From an uncultured Enterovibrio sp. (GTDB lineage Bacteria; Pseudomonadota; Gammaproteobacteria; Enterobacterales; Vibrionaceae): a DNA stretch of 40,045 nt. The number at the start of each line of letters is the position of its first letter. Positions within the stretch are counted from its first letter, which is position 1. Below, piece after piece: positions 32,522-40,045 of the stretch. Position numbers and translations under genes: made by a program. The DNA is taken from NCBI GenBank assembly GCA_947040595.1, contig CAMRBZ010000007.1, positions 1-40,045 of the forward strand. Reading direction: 5' to 3'. The notes under the pieces were generated by a model, which was not told the origin of the DNA, did no database searches, and saw only the letters and a program-made list of their open reading frames with translations.

Positions 32522-34128
32522 ATAAAAAGTCAATGTTGACCAAGTTGGTTTTAGCTTGTGCAAGCCTCTCTTTTTTGGCCGCGTGCCAAAATGTTGGCCA
32601 TCAAAAACCGACAGAAATTCAAAGAGAGCTGAAACAAGCTTATGAATCAGAAAAGAATAAGCCTCTTCGTGCGCTTCCGGATTCTGTTGCAAAGGAGTTG
32701 ATGGGAGACGATGGTTTCTCTGTAGCTTCAGGGAAAGGAGGCAAGTCTGAAAAACGTTTACGAGTGAATGCGAAAAATGTCGATGCCAAGGCTTTTTTTA
32801 CAAGTTTACTCAAAGGAACCGGATACAACTTGGTATTGCATCCTGATGTGAAAGGAAAAATCTCTCTTTCTCTACAAGATGTAACGGTACCAGAGGTCTT
32901 AAATGTAAGTTCTGATATCTATGGTTACAACATTGAAACACAATCCAAATTGGTTCGTATTTTCCCCGCAACATTACGAACAGAAACCTTCCCTGTTGAT
33001 TATTTGCAGTTACAGCGCTCTGGTCTTTCTTTAACGTCGGTCAGCTCTGGCGCCGTTTCGGGTGTAAGAGATGCTGACGGTTCACGTTCTCCGGTGGCCA
33101 CGGGAGGGACCGTGATTGAAACGCGTTCAGAAAGTAATTTTTGGGTGCAGTTGGAAAAAGCGGTCAACGCCATGATTGGATCGGGTGAGGGACGCAGTAT
33201 TGTTGTTTCTCCACAAGCAAGCATCATTACAGTGAAAGCCTTTCCCGCTGAACTTCGTGAAGTGAAGCGTTTTCTTCAGACCTCCAAAAAACGTTTACAA
33301 CGTCAAGTTATTTTAGAAGCGAAGATATTGGAAGTGACACTCAGTGATGGGTATCAACAAGGCATTAACTGGAACAACATTGTTAATAATGTGGGTAACC
33401 GAGTGGTTTCCATTGCTCGCCCTGGTGATGCCGAGCTTGCGGGTAATGCGATTTCAAATATTGTTGGCGGTCAAACCAACATCACCATCAGTGATGGCCA
33501 TTTTAATGCGGTCATGAAATTTTTAAATACCCAAGGTGATGTCAACGTTCTTTCCAGTCCTCGCGTCACGACCGCAAATAATCAGAAAGCCGTGATTAAA
33601 GTGGGCGGCGATGAGTATTTTGTCACGGACATTTCATTTGGAGATGTGATTGGAGACAATTCAGACTCAGGGCCAAACATTGAATTAACGCCTTTCTTTT
33701 CGGGTATTTCTCTTGATGTAACACCGCAAATAGATGATGACAAAGGCGTCTTGTTGCATGTGCATCCTGCCGTTATTGATGTCAAAACAGAAGAAAAAAA
33801 GATCCAACTCGGTTCTGCTAATGCGCCTTATATTTTGCCATTAGCGAAAACCTCGATTCGTGAGTCTGATTCGGTCATTCATGCGAAATCAGGAGATGTC
33901 GTTGTAATTGGTGGCTTGATGAAATCTCACGTCGAAGAACTGGTTTCTAAAATTCCAATTTTAGGGGACCTTCCAATCATCGGAAACCTGTTCCGTAACG
34001 TGAATCGAATGAAGCAAAAAACAGAGTTGGTTATTTTGATCAAGCCGTCTGTGGTTGGTGATGATACATGGCAAAAAGAAATCCAACGATCGCGAGATTT
34101 GCTGGACGAATGGTTTCCTGAAAGTTAA
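32518..34128 (+). CDS. mshL: MSHA secretin MshL (outer-membrane lipoprotein pore)
   Basis: Product of 536 residues starting with GTG (GTGA overlap with mshK). Signal peptide with lipobox LAAC near residue 23. An N-terminal STN-like domain (RLRVNAKNVDAKAFFTSLLK) is followed by secretin modules and the C-terminal secretin core (VNVLSSPRVTTANNQKAVIK, then VVIGGLMKSHVEELVSKIPI and LGDLPIIGNLFR). It forms the multimeric outer-membrane channel through which the pilus emerges. Size and motifs are those of a full-length secretin of this pilus type. Confidence 0.95.
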   Translation: MNKKSMLTKLVLACASLSFLAACQNVGHQKPTEIQRELKQAYESEKNKPLRALPDSVAKELMGDDGFSVASGKGGKSEKRLRVNAKNVDAKAFFTSLLKGTGYNLVLHPDVKGKISLSLQDVTVPEVLNVSSDIYGYNIETQSKLVRIFPATLRTETFPVDYLQLQRSGLSLTSVSSGAVSGVRDADGSRSPVATGGTVIETRSESNFWVQLEKAVNAMIGSGEGRSIVVSPQASIITVKAFPAELREVKRFLQTSKKRLQRQVILEAKILEVTLSDGYQQGINWNNIVNNVGNRVVSIARPGDAELAGNAISNIVGGQTNITISDGHFNAVMKFLNTQGDVNVLSSPRVTTANNQKAVIKVGGDEYFVTDISFGDVIGDNSDSGPNIELTPFFSGISLDVTPQIDDDKGVLLHVHPAVIDVKTEEKKIQLGSANAPYILPLAKTSIRESDSVIHAKSGDVVVIGGLMKSHVEELVSKIPILGDLPIIGNLFRNVNRMKQKTELVILIKPSVVGDDTWQKEIQRSRDLLDEWFPES

Positions 34129-34145
34129 GGCACTGTGAATTAATC

Positions 34146-34979
34146 ATGTACCAAGCATTTTTTGGCCTCAATCTGATGCCGTTTTCTTTGACTCCAGACA
34201 CCCGAAGTTTCTTCGGGTTGCGTTCTCACGTTGATGCCGTTAATACCTGTGTCAGTGCGATGGAAATGGGGGAGGGGTTGGTTAAGGTGACGGGAGAGGT
34301 CGGAACAGGAAAAACCATGGTGTGTCGTCTTTTACTTACAGCATTAGCGAGAGATTTCACCTTGGTTTTTTTGCCTAACCCGGCGAACAGTGTGGTCAGC
34401 TTGTATCACATGATCTCCTGTGAGCTTGGCATCTTAGAACAAACCGAACATGACAAATTATTAGGTTCCATTCAGCGGGTTGCAATCAATGCTGCGCGTT
34501 ATGGAAGACCCGTTGTCATTTTATGTGATGAAGCTCAGGCCTTGCCTGATGATGTTTTAGAGGCTGTGCGTCTACTTGGAAATTTAGAAACAGAGCAACG
34601 AAAGCTTATTCAGCTCATTTTATTTGGGCAGCCTGAGCTTGATGAGCGATTGGGGCAATACAATATGCGCCAATTGTTACAACGCATCAGCTTCAGTGCC
34701 TCTTTAGCGTCTCTGACTTATGCGGAAACATCGGCCTACATCGATCATCGAATTAGAGAGCAGGGCGGCTCTTTGAGCATCTTTAATTTTTGGGCGAAAC
34801 GGCGAATTTGGGTGGCCAGCCGAGGCATTCCAAGGCTTATCCATCAATTGTGTCATAAAGCCTTGTTACTCAGTTACGGTAAAGAAGAATTATTTGTTTC
34901 AAACAGAACCGTTCGACTTGCGATTAAAGACACACCGATGGCAAGACAGCATCATCCGCTAAAAGCGATATGGGGTTAA
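34146..34979 (+). CDS. mshM: MSHA biogenesis AAA ATPase MshM (ExeA-like)
   Basis: Product of 277 residues: MYQAFFGLNLMPFSLTPD start typical of ExeA/GspA-like ATPases, Walker A GEVGTGKTM (about 57-65), Walker B VVILCDEAQ (about 121-129) and a C-terminal AAA lid (RGIPRLIHQLCHKALLLSYG). No transmembrane or peptidoglycan-binding domain follows, unlike ExeA. It may help secretin assembly in the cell wall. The ribosome site is poor (TTAAGG is far from the ATG). Confidence 0.92.
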   Translation: MYQAFFGLNLMPFSLTPDTRSFFGLRSHVDAVNTCVSAMEMGEGLVKVTGEVGTGKTMVCRLLLTALARDFTLVFLPNPANSVVSLYHMISCELGILEQTEHDKLLGSIQRVAINAARYGRPVVILCDEAQALPDDVLEAVRLLGNLETEQRKLIQLILFGQPELDERLGQYNMRQLLQRISFSASLASLTYAETSAYIDHRIREQGGSLSIFNFWAKRRIWVASRGIPRLIHQLCHKALLLSYGKEELFVSNRTVRLAIKDTPMARQHHPLKAIWG

Positions 34980-34987
34980 AAGATTAA

Positions 34988-36046
34988 ATGAGTGAATTAA
35001 ATCGCCTCTTAAGCGACCTGTCGTCGCGGGATGATAAAAATAATAAAGTGATGTTGGTGACGATCCCTGGGAATTGGGGATTTCGTTTTGCTCGTCTTTT
35101 TTTAGCCTTGTTTGCTACTTTGGCGGGGGCTTCCAGTATTGCTTGGGCTATTTCAAATGCGGATTTTAAAACATTGGGCAGCCATTTTAGTGTTGCTGCT
35201 TTGTTGCAAGACGAGAGGCAAACAAGTGATTTAAGGGGGGGGCCTGGAATGCCACGACCCGCAAGCACTCAAGCGACGCAAATTTTAGCGCAGTTGAGTG
35301 ATCCGATAGATGTTTTTGAAACCTTGCCAAACCATATACGAACAGATGCATCAAATATTCAAAAAATTCAACAAATAAGAAAAGTTAAAGTTCAAGAAGA
35401 AGAGCCTGCGAGCTTTCATGTTGAATCAGTGAATCTCTCTGCGGCCCAATTAAGCACTTTAGCTTATGAAAATGCCCAGAAAAGAGCCACAGAAGGGGAC
35501 ATGAAAAAAGCCATTAGCCACCTCTATGATGCAGTGGAATACAATCCGCGTCATCTTTCTGCAATCAACCAATTGGCGGGCCTTTTGTTTGCCAGGGAGC
35601 AAATCCGTGAAGCCGAAGCGGTCTTGAGAAAAGGCATTTCGATGACGCCCTTGTCGAGTACGTTGAGGGTGACATTGGCGCGTATATATCAAAAAACGAA
35701 CCGTGAAGAATCAGCCCTGATAGTCCTTATTGCTGCAGAAGATTTACTGAAGGGAGACGCGATTCGTTTGGTTTCGATGCGGGCGGCTCTAGCGCAAAAA
35801 TTAGAGAAACACGATCTTGCAAAAGAGAGTTATCGCTGGCTAACAGAAAAAGAACCGATGGACGGGCGCTGGTGGTTAGGGTTTGCCGTGTCGGCGGAAA
35901 GAGAAAAAGAATACAAGGATGCAGAAAAAGCCTATCAGAAATCAGTTACAGCGGGGGGTCTTAGTGATCAGGCTGTTGCGTTTGCTCGTCAACGCTTGCT
36001 GTATTTACAGAGTGTGACGAAAGGGGAAGTAAAAAATGGTAATTAA
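34988..36046 (+). CDS. mshN: MSHA biogenesis protein MshN (TPR protein)
   Basis: Product of 352 residues with one membrane segment (FRFARLFLALFATLAGASSI, about 30-50) and a C-terminal half of TPR helices (AISHLYDAVEYNPRHLSAIN, LFAREQIREAEAVLRKGISM, YQKSVTAGG). The periplasmic TPR part may bind secretin or other pilus parts. The gene lies 8 bp after mshM and overlaps mshE by 11 bp. Confidence 0.9.
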   Translation: MSELNRLLSDLSSRDDKNNKVMLVTIPGNWGFRFARLFLALFATLAGASSIAWAISNADFKTLGSHFSVAALLQDERQTSDLRGGPGMPRPASTQATQILAQLSDPIDVFETLPNHIRTDASNIQKIQQIRKVKVQEEEPASFHVESVNLSAAQLSTLAYENAQKRATEGDMKKAISHLYDAVEYNPRHLSAINQLAGLLFAREQIREAEAVLRKGISMTPLSSTLRVTLARIYQKTNREESALIVLIAAEDLLKGDAIRLVSMRAALAQKLEKHDLAKESYRWLTEKEPMDGRWWLGFAVSAEREKEYKDAEKAYQKSVTAGGLSDQAVAFARQRLLYLQSVTKGEVKNGN

Positions 36047-37742
36047 ACTCCAAAAGCGCCTTGGCGATTTATTGCTTGAAGAGAATATTTTGACGCCAGA
36101 TTGTTTGAGTGCGGCTTTACACCGTCAGTTTGAAACGGGTGGAAAGTTAGGGCAAACATTGATTGAAATGAATTTTTTATCTGAATTTCAATTGTTGAAT
36201 TTTCTTTCTCGACAGATGAATTTGCCTTTTGTTGATTTGCGTCGAACGCAAATAGATCCAAATGCTGTCACCTTGTTACCCGAAGCGCATGCACGTCGCT
36301 TTCGCGCCTTGGTGATTGCTTTTTCTGGAAATACAGTGCGTGTGGCCATGTCGGATCCCGCCGACCTTAGCGCGCAAGAAAGCATTTTTAATCTTTTGCA
36401 TGCATTCAATGTTGAATTGCTGGTGGCCGCCGAAAAGCCTTTGATTGAAGCCTTTGATCGCTATTATCGCCGAACGAGTGAAATTGCCTCTTTTGCTGAA
36501 CGTTTACAGGCAGAGCAAGGATTGAATGGCGTCGGGCTTTTTGGTGAGAACCTTGACGCTCAAACAGAAGAAATGACCATCGTCAAATTGATCAATTCAC
36601 TGTTTGAAGATGCGGTTCAAATCAGAGCCTCAGATATTCATATTGAACCTGACTCGGATGTGCTGAGAATTCGTCAACGTGTGGACGGAATATTGCACGA
36701 AACCTTGCTGAAAGAGCGGGCCATTGCGGCGGCTTTGTTGTTGCGATTAAAGCTGATGAGTGGCATGGATATTTCAGAAAAACGCTTGCCTCAAGATGGG
36801 CGTTTTGAAATCAATGTACGAGGCACCGCCATTGATGTGCGTGTTTCAACCTTGCCAGTGCAATACGGTGAGTCGGTTGTGATGCGTTTACTCAACCAAT
36901 CTGCTGGAGTGCGTGCATTAGACGATGTTGGCATGGACCCTGTGATGTTGGAACGTTTCCGTCAACTTCTTCTTCGTCCTCACGGTTTGCTATTGGTTAC
37001 AGGGCCTACGGGATCAGGAAAAACAACCACCCTTTATGGCGCGTTAAATGAGCTCAATGTGCCGGCAAAAAAAATATTAACGGTTGAAGATCCTGTTGAA
37101 TATCGTTTACCCCGAATTAACCAAGTACAAATTTCGAACAAAATAGGGTTAACATTTTCATCGACGCTTCGTACTTTTTTGCGTCAAGACCCTGACATTA
37201 TTTTGGTCGGAGAAATGCGAGATCTTGAAACCGTTGAAATTGGCTTACGGGCGGCTTTGACCGGACACCTTGTTTTATCCACTTTGCATACGAACAATGC
37301 CATTGACAGTGCCCTTCGGTTAATCGACATGTCTGCGCCGGGTTATTTGGTGGCAAGCTCTGTGCGCGCTGTTTTGGCGCAACGTCTCATTCGTTGTCTT
37401 TGCCCTGATTGTAAAATCCCATATGAAACAAAAAAAGAAGAAAAGGTTTGGTTGTCGGTGATAACGCCGGAGCTTGCTTTTCATGATTTCTATGAAGGTC
37501 GAGGTTGCCAGCGTTGTAACTTTACAGGTTATTCTGGACGTATTGGTGTGTTTGAGCTTTTAGAAATAACCCCTGATTTGATGGACGCGCTGCGGGTAAA
37601 CGACACGGATCTTTTTTCTCAACGCGCATTTTTGCAACCAGGGTACGAACCCTTAATACATCGCGCCGTTGAATATGCGAAACAAGGCCAGACATCCCTT
37701 AGTGAAGTGTTGAAATTATCTGAAGCGTCGGTGGGGGGATAA
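36036..37742 (+). CDS. mshE: MSHA pilus extension ATPase MshE
   Basis: Product of 568 residues. The N-terminal MshEN domain has two tandem motifs, RLGDLLLEENILTPD...LHRQ and KLGQTLIEMNFLSEF...LSRQ, known in V. cholerae MshE to bind cyclic-di-GMP. The GspE-type ATPase core has Walker A GPTGSGKTT, Asp box, Walker B (DPDIILVGEMRD), a His box (LSTLHTNNA) and a tetracysteine zinc site (CLCPDC ... CQRCNF). It powers pilus polymerisation from the cytoplasm. AGGGGAAG precedes the start. In both MshEN repeats Asn stands at the tenth position, where Gly is frequent in the general motif. Confidence 0.96.
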   Translation: MVIKLQKRLGDLLLEENILTPDCLSAALHRQFETGGKLGQTLIEMNFLSEFQLLNFLSRQMNLPFVDLRRTQIDPNAVTLLPEAHARRFRALVIAFSGNTVRVAMSDPADLSAQESIFNLLHAFNVELLVAAEKPLIEAFDRYYRRTSEIASFAERLQAEQGLNGVGLFGENLDAQTEEMTIVKLINSLFEDAVQIRASDIHIEPDSDVLRIRQRVDGILHETLLKERAIAAALLLRLKLMSGMDISEKRLPQDGRFEINVRGTAIDVRVSTLPVQYGESVVMRLLNQSAGVRALDDVGMDPVMLERFRQLLLRPHGLLLVTGPTGSGKTTTLYGALNELNVPAKKILTVEDPVEYRLPRINQVQISNKIGLTFSSTLRTFLRQDPDIILVGEMRDLETVEIGLRAALTGHLVLSTLHTNNAIDSALRLIDMSAPGYLVASSVRAVLAQRLIRCLCPDCKIPYETKKEEKVWLSVITPELAFHDFYEGRGCQRCNFTGYSGRIGVFELLEITPDLMDALRVNDTDLFSQRAFLQPGYEPLIHRAVEYAKQGQTSLSEVLKLSEASVGG

Positions 37743-38959
37743 TGCAACGTTATCGATATATAGCCCGTCAAGCCGATGGGAAAAAAGTCACGAAAGTGGT
37801 TGAAGTAATGGCAGAAAATGACATCTTCCAGCTTGTTGAATCTCAAGGGGGACGCATCCTTTCTATTAAGGCCATTAAACCCTCTTTTGTTCAAAAAAAG
37901 CCTGTGCTTTCGACAAGCAAGGTGAAGCTTGAAGCCTTGATGATTTTTTGCCGTCAGATATACAGTCTTATCAAAGCCGGGGTGCCTTTGATGCGCGCCA
38001 TGACAGGGCTTGCAGAAAGTACAACAGATAAGCCATTGAAAGAAGCTTTGATTTCTGTCACTCAAGAATTATCAAAAGGACGGCCCTTATCCCGTGCGAT
38101 GGAAGATCATCCTCATGTCTTTGACGATCTTTTTCTTTCATTGGTCAAGGTGGGTGAAAATACAGGGCGATTAGATGAAACCATGTACCAGCTGGGGCAA
38201 TATTATGAATTAGAAGTGGAAAACATGCGCCGGATCAAAGCTGCGTTTCGTTATCCCACTTTTGTTATGGGTGCGCTTGTGTTGGCGGTCGTGATCCTCA
38301 ATATCTTTTTTATTCCTCAGTTTGCAACCATATTTTCACGTTTTAATGCTGAATTGCCCTTGCCGACTCAAGCACTCATTATGATGTCAAGTTTTTTTGT
38401 GGATTATTGGTGGCTGGTTCTTTTGATTTCAGGCTGCGCTGTGATGATATTTTATGCGTGGAAAAACGATGAGAAGGGGCGCGTCAAATGGGATGGGTAT
38501 AAATTGCGCGTGTATATCTTCGGCGGCCTTTTAAACCGAATTTTAATTTCGCGTTTCGCTCGTACCCTGTCTTTGATGTTGCGCGCCGGGATCCCTATGA
38601 ATATTGCACTTCAAATGTCGGGTGAGGTTTTAGAAAATCGATATTTAGACACCGAAGTGGAAAAAATGAAGCATGCTGTGGAGTCAGGTCAGAACCTCAG
38701 TACGGTCACGGCGGAAAGTACACTTTTTACGCCATTAATCCATCAGATGATTCAGGTTGGGGAAGAGACCGGACAAATTGATCATTTGTTGCTTGGGGTC
38801 AGTGATTATTATGACCGAGAAGTGGATTATGATCTTAAACGTTTCACGGATCATATCGAACCTCTTTTGCTTTTGGTTTCAGCAAGCTTGGTTATGTTTA
38901 TCGCGTTCAGTATTTTCTTACCTATGTGGGATATGTACTCAGTGCTATACAAGAGCTAA
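37742..38959 (+). CDS. mshG: MSHA inner-membrane platform protein MshG
   Basis: Product of 405 residues with the two GspF/PilC-type domains (SLIKAGVPLMRAM, and RTLSLMLRAGIPMNIALQMS) and three membrane segments (about 170-190, 220-240 and 375-398). It anchors MshE and organises the pilin-extracting platform. The start overlaps the mshE stop (TAATG) with GGGGG a few bases upstream. Length and motifs are normal. Confidence 0.95.
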   Translation: MQRYRYIARQADGKKVTKVVEVMAENDIFQLVESQGGRILSIKAIKPSFVQKKPVLSTSKVKLEALMIFCRQIYSLIKAGVPLMRAMTGLAESTTDKPLKEALISVTQELSKGRPLSRAMEDHPHVFDDLFLSLVKVGENTGRLDETMYQLGQYYELEVENMRRIKAAFRYPTFVMGALVLAVVILNIFFIPQFATIFSRFNAELPLPTQALIMMSSFFVDYWWLVLLISGCAVMIFYAWKNDEKGRVKWDGYKLRVYIFGGLLNRILISRFARTLSLMLRAGIPMNIALQMSGEVLENRYLDTEVEKMKHAVESGQNLSTVTAESTLFTPLIHQMIQVGEETGQIDHLLLGVSDYYDREVDYDLKRFTDHIEPLLLLVSASLVMFIAFSIFLPMWDMYSVLYKS

Positions 38960-38964
38960 TCAAA

Positions 38965-39318
38965 GTGGCAACTCCGAAATTAAAATACAATAGGTCTTAT
39001 ACCGAGTCTGTTTTATGGTTATTGATTTTATTTCTTTTGTTCTTGGTATTTATTGGACCGCTTAGACATCTTATTCTGCGTGCAGATATGTTGGGTTTTT
39101 TTTATTCTGAAAATTTCAAGCGAGACACGAAGTGCAGTGCTTTTTTAAAAAATGAGATTAAGAAAACGGACTCTCGGTCTTCAGATATAAAAGACAATAG
39201 TCTTTCATTTGGAGAGCTCTATTTTAGAGATTTATTTAAAGACGATTTTTCGGATATTGTAATTGAACAAAATGATTCAGATTGCGATGTTGAACGAAGT
39301 GGAGAATATCTAGATTAA
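38965..39318 (+). CDS. mshF: MSHA biogenesis protein MshF
   Basis: Product of 117 residues if read from GTG at 38965, 5 bases after the mshG stop; an ATG at 38926 inside mshG is less likely. One membrane segment (VLWLLILFLLFLVFIGPLRH) near the N terminus is followed by a polar, acidic tail. Identified mainly by place between mshG and the pilin gene and by this layout; MshF is poorly conserved. Confidence 0.7.
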   Translation: MATPKLKYNRSYTESVLWLLILFLLFLVFIGPLRHLILRADMLGFFYSENFKRDTKCSAFLKNEIKKTDSRSSDIKDNSLSFGELYFRDLFKDDFSDIVIEQNDSDCDVERSGEYLD

Positions 39319-39366
39319 CTTGATAAACCCTTGTTTATTGTAATCTAAAATGACCAGTGTCCCTTA

Positions 39367-39495
39367 ATGGATATATTTATAACTTCATGGTATTTAATGT
39401 TTTTTATTATTTTTTTATTTGGTAATATGGCGGTTGAAGGATTTAAAGCGGCGGTGCATATACAACGGGATGCATTCGGTTGTGAATTTATTTAA
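39367..39495 (+). CDS. Possible 42-residue membrane peptide
   Basis: Short frame MDIFITSWYLMFFIIFLFGN followed by MAVEGFKAAVHIQRDAFGCE, with one hydrophobic segment and no good ribosome site. It lies between mshF and the pilin gene. It may be chance in an A+T-rich gap; reported because nothing else is in this stretch and it has a membrane-protein look. Confidence 0.25.
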   Translation: MDIFITSWYLMFFIIFLFGNMAVEGFKAAVHIQRDAFGCEFI

Positions 39496-39625
39496 CGCCT
39501 TCTTTTTCTTGCTTTAGTGAGTCGTTTTTTATTGAAGATCTGGATTGTTAAATTAGCTGTTAAATTATTTCAAATAAAAGGAAAGTATGCTTCTTTTGTG
39601 TTTAATACAAAGTTGCATGTGTTAT

Positions 39626-39654
39626 ATCCCCCCTTTTTTATCGGGGATGTTTTG
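39626..39654 (+). terminator. Terminator-like hairpin before the pilin gene
   Basis: ATCCCC (39626-39631) pairs with GGGGAT (39643-39648), followed by GTTTTG. It would end the mshI-F transcript, leaving the pilin gene to its own promoter in 39655-39817. The stem is short and the T-run poor. Confidence 0.45.
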
Positions 39655-39817
39655 TGCTGTTAAATAAAGAACCTGAGAAGACAGAGCTTAAAATATTGAA
39701 ATCAAAAACGGATGTTAAATTCAATCTTTGATGAGATATAAGAATTGTTCACAAGGTATTTTTGTTTGAGTTGTCTGCCATTTTTTATTTGGCATTTTTT
39801 CAAAAAGAGAGATTTTT

Positions 39818-40045
39818 ATGTTTAGTCGGGGAAATAGAATGAAGCGTCAAGGTGGTTTTACACTGATTGAATTGATCATTGTTATGATCATTTTAGGAAT
39901 ATTAGTGGCAGCGGCTGCACCTAAGTTCTTGAATTTCCAAAAAGATGCCCGTCTTGCGGCCCTGAAAGGGTTAAAGGCCTCCATGTTGAGTGCGGCTCAT
40001 TTGGCTTATGGAAAAGCAGCCATTAACGCGGTAGAAACAAGCGGT
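39818..40045 (+). CDS. MSHA-type prepilin (MshA/MshB), cut by the window end
   Basis: The first 76 residues are visible. A short leader ending in KRQGG is followed by [20 protein letters not shown], the class III prepilin signal cut between Gly and Phe and methylated at the new N terminus, with the Glu at position +5. [20 protein letters not shown] resembles MshA. By V. cholerae order (F-B-A) this could be mshB or mshA; the MshA-like sequence and the separate 500-bp upstream region favour a major pilin. Start at 39818 (AGAGAG upstream) or 39839 (GGGGAAA upstream). Confidence 0.85.
   Translation, partial: MFSRGNRMKRQGGFTLIELIIVMIILGILVAAAAPKFLNFQKDARLAALKGLKASMLSAAHLAYGKAAINAVETSG

Noticed and set aside
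37619..38065. 148-codon minus-strand frame opposite mshE/mshG
   Set aside because: Shadow of two certain genes on the other strand.

Overview
The window looks like chromosome of a Vibrionaceae-type marine gammaproteobacterium of fairly low G+C. The basis is an ssb gene followed directly by a colinear mshI-J-K-L-M-N-E-G-F-pilin operon (MSHA type IV pilus), an exopolysaccharide locus whose core order matches Vibrio cholerae vpsL-M-N-O, a VpsT/CsgD-like regulator, and many copies of a short TA-flanked repeat. Species cannot be fixed from the sequence alone. No rRNA, tRNA or CRISPR array was seen.

Layout. (1) 1-4.1 kb is a degraded accessory region: the 3' end of a broken IS50/Tn5-like (IS4 family) element, then two paralogous secreted proteins made of two-cysteine modules plus a beta/gamma-crystallin-like domain, separated by mobile repeats. 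(2) 4.1-5.0 kb holds galU (UDP-glucose supply). (3) 5.4-11.2 kb is an A+T-rich island with one three-gene operon that reads as an ABC-three-component (ABC-3C) conflict/defence system: nuclease-like effector, middle component and Rad50-like ATPase. It lies between an intact flippase gene and a displaced, frameshifted copy of that gene's 3' end. (4) 11.2-23.2 kb is a minus-strand exopolysaccharide operon: initiating transferase, beta-barrel, short export protein, tyrosine autokinase/copolymerase, DHH phosphoesterase, two glycosyltransferases, polymerase, NKWYS-type protein and flippase. (5) 23.5-27.3 kb is a type I secretion pair (ABC protein and HlyD adaptor) beside a very small RTX protein that is its probable substrate. 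(6) 27.7-28.4 kb is the VpsT-like regulator. (7) 28.8-40.0 kb, plus strand, holds ssb and the MSHA pilus operon, cut by the window end inside the first major prepilin gene. No csrD/mshH gene lies between ssb and mshI.

How it fits together. Most of 11-40 kb serves surface attachment: an exopolysaccharide, a secreted Ca-binding repeat protein and its exporter, a pilus, and two products of families known to sense cyclic-di-GMP (the VpsT-like regulator with a WLPR motif, and MshE with an MshEN domain). The left 11 kb is accessory DNA with repeated insertions. Two short mobile repeat families can be defined here. One (122-126 bp) can be shown from internal evidence to insert at TA dinucleotides, through an occupied/empty site pair and a nested copy. 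The most system-like accessory unit is the ABC-3C operon.
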